Below are positions 13,475 to 14,884 of a stretch of 14,884 bases of DNA, one piece after another. Within the stretch, counting starts at the first letter, position 1; each line of letters opens with the position of its first letter. A model generated the notes under the pieces. That model did not search any database. It was not told the origin of the DNA and worked only from the letters and a program-made list of their open reading frames with translations. Source of the DNA: an uncultured Muribaculaceae bacterium (lineage in GTDB: Bacteria; Bacteroidota; Bacteroidia; Bacteroidales; Muribaculaceae); contig CAJUBC010000053.1 in assembly GCA_910584545.1 (NCBI GenBank), positions 1 to 14,884 of the forward strand, in the 5' to 3' direction. The translations under genes and the position numbers were made by a program.

Positions 13475-14770
13475 ATGCGACATAGGATTATAATCGCGGC
13501 TGTGATGGCCGGTTTGACAATCGGGGCATACGCCTCCGACTGGAAATATTATGAGACAACGGGTGACGGAGTGAATCTACGCCAGGCTCCGGTTGATGGT
13601 AAGGTCATAGGTCAGGTCAGAAAAGGAACGATGTTCTCGAGTCCCGGACCTTCTGATGGCTGGTGCTATATGACCACCCCGCTTCAGGGTGGTTATATTT
13701 CCGAGAAATTCGTCAGGGAAGTGCCCGTAGGGGAGTATTCCCGCAGAATGGTTGGTGATGTGATGGGAACGCCGACCGATCCTGCGTGGAGTTATTCGCT
13801 CGGCAACCTGTCCGAGCATGATGGGTGGCTGGTGCTCAGTTTCAACAACTGGAGCGAACCGATGGAGTCCGGTTTCCGGATGAGTGACGAGGGCTACACA
13901 TACGTGGGCCGTCCCTCGGCCGACGGTATAACTTTTACCTACAGGGTGCGCGGGCTTGACCTTGACCGACCTGTCGGACCTCAGTTGGACGGTGTTCCGG
14001 AACTTGAAAGACCATACGAGCTGATTGTTGAGAAAACATCGGACGGTTCGATAGAGCTCCGCACGTTTGACAACAGTTTCCAGCTTCAGGAGCCTAATGG
14101 CCCGAAAGATCCTACCATCTCCGAAAGAAACCTCTATGGACTGAAAGGGAATGTGAAGAAGTTGGTAAGGGCCCGTTCGTTCACTCCGCAATATATGGAA
14201 GGGATGGAGAATATACTTCTGAATTTCGTAGACCAGATAGAATTCTCTCCGGAAGGGAACATCACTACCTACTATGTCATGGACTCTGACACGGAAAGGG
14301 CCATTGCCCAGTACGTTTATCAGAGGGATGGGAACAAGGTGAAAGTGACCGGAAAGCGTGACAATTATCCTTTTGAAGCCCACTATACGCAGACTAACAG
14401 CAATTTCTCGATTGACTATTCCGACGGAGAAGCAGAACTTAAACTTGACGAGGGAGAGAATGGTGCATTGGTTGATTACGGTTACAGTCTGGAATGGAAT
14501 GGCTATCCACGCACCACGATGTCTGAGGAAATGTACGCTCCGTTTATGATTGAGGCTTACGGTGCGCTCAGCATGACCTCCGAATACGACAAGTCCACGA
14601 ATCTGCCGGTAAAAGGAGAAGTCAATGTGGATTACGGCGGCGACGGCTGGGTGTTCAGTGTGGAATACCGCGATCTACAGACCGATTCGCAAGGCAACTG
14701 GACCAAGCGTGTGGCATATCAGGAGGGGACACCCGTGTTTGTTGAACTCCGTAATATCGAATATTACTGA
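13475..14770 (+). CDS. Exported SH3-domain protein of unknown function
   Basis: A 431-residue protein with a signal peptide (MRHRIIIAAVMAGLTIGAYAS, cleavage near 20-21). A bacterial SH3 (SH3b) domain follows at about 25-83: VNLRQAP, GKVIGQVRKGTMF, DGWCYMTT and GGYISEKFVRE are its typical landmarks. Such domains often bind cell-wall peptides. The rest is not a family I can name. A middle beta-rich segment (95-205) leads into ISERNLYGLKGNVKKLV (215-231). Tyr-rich phrases follow (QIEFSPEGNITTYYV, EYRDLQTDSQGNWTKRVAY), like those of other Bacteroidales YD-like secreted proteins. An ATG 7 bp upstream is out of frame. No terminator is seen after it; the promoter of a downstream gene begins 26 bp later. 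Confidence 0.8.
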   Translation: MRHRIIIAAVMAGLTIGAYASDWKYYETTGDGVNLRQAPVDGKVIGQVRKGTMFSSPGPSDGWCYMTTPLQGGYISEKFVREVPVGEYSRRMVGDVMGTPTDPAWSYSLGNLSEHDGWLVLSFNNWSEPMESGFRMSDEGYTYVGRPSADGITFTYRVRGLDLDRPVGPQLDGVPELERPYELIVEKTSDGSIELRTFDNSFQLQEPNGPKDPTISERNLYGLKGNVKKLVRARSFTPQYMEGMENILLNFVDQIEFSPEGNITTYYVMDSDTERAIAQYVYQRDGNKVKVTGKRDNYPFEAHYTQTNSNFSIDYSDGEAELKLDEGENGALVDYGYSLEWNGYPRTTMSEEMYAPFMIEAYGALSMTSEYDKSTNLPVKGEVNVDYGGDGWVFSVEYRDLQTDSQGNWTKRVAYQEGTPVFVELRNIEYY

Positions 14771-14795
14771 AAAGACAGGATATAAGTGGTTGGGA

Positions 14796-14827
14796 TTTGG
14801 AAAAGTGGGAAAAAAGAGTTAACTTTG
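14796..14827 (+). promoter_or_regulatory. Promoter for a gene beyond the right edge
   Basis: TTTG (14796-14799), a 20-nt spacer, then TAACTTTG (14820-14827): an almost perfect Bacteroidetes promoter. The leader starts with a small CCGC-AAAAGA-GCGG hairpin (14830-14843). A second TAATTTTG lies at 14864-14871. No start codon followed by a long reading frame is seen before the window ends. Confidence 0.7.
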
Positions 14828-14884
14828 CACCGCAAAAGAGCGGATGGCCTCCATGTCCGTCTGTAATTTTGTGAGAATCAATAA

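Noticed and set aside
13577..14383. 268-codon minus-strand open frame opposite the SH3 protein gene
   Set aside because: The + strand frame has a signal peptide and an SH3b domain; the minus frame has neither a promoter nor recognisable domains.

Overview
The window looks like a chromosomal segment from a Bacteroidales bacterium, probably a gut genus near Muribaculaceae or Bacteroides. Three things point there. Several genes are preceded by the Bacteroidetes promoter signature (TTTG, about 19-20 nt, then TAnnTTTG), and Shine-Dalgarno sequences are scarce. The housekeeping proteins (LepA, NhaA, a 489-residue CstA, EtfAB with a large acyl-CoA dehydrogenase) look Bacteroidetes-like. Two secreted proteins of Bacteroidales style lie near the window ends. 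The family-level assignment is inference; no rRNA, tRNA, CRISPR array, IS element or phage gene was seen.

Layout: (1) 1-279 is non-coding, with a good + strand promoter and weak minus-strand promoter-like boxes at its left. (2) 280-5866 reads rightward: a secreted protein with a sorting-signal-like C-terminus, lepA (EF-4), a PrxQ/Bcp-type peroxiredoxin and nhaA (Na+/H+ antiporter). Strong hairpin terminators follow the first gene and lepA, so these are probably separate transcripts except perhaps bcp-nhaA. (3) 5829-9423 reads leftward as one probable operon: a secreted TPR/PD40 beta-propeller protein, cstA (pyruvate/peptide-type transporter) and a PHP-family phosphatase like histidinol-phosphatase. 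The last of these overlaps the 3' end of nhaA by 38 bp in convergent orientation. (4) 9424-9671 is a divergent promoter region. (5) 9672-13360 reads rightward: etfB, etfA and a 566-residue acyl-CoA dehydrogenase, closed by an 18-bp-stem terminator. (6) After a short array of TAGA units comes an exported SH3-domain protein (13475-14770), then a promoter for a gene beyond the right edge.

Functionally, the clearest unit is the EtfAB/acyl-CoA dehydrogenase operon, where the dehydrogenase exchanges electrons with the two-subunit flavoprotein. The cstA operon combines nutrient uptake under starvation with a metal-dependent phosphoesterase and an envelope protein; whether the three cooperate is unknown. 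Most of the window is ordinary core metabolism and housekeeping. I did not find a clear novel defence, mobile or biosynthetic system. The best leads are the 5'-end and intercistronic RNA hairpins, the atypical peroxiredoxin cysteine pattern, the large dehydrogenase of unknown substrate, and the cstA-PHP-PD40 grouping.
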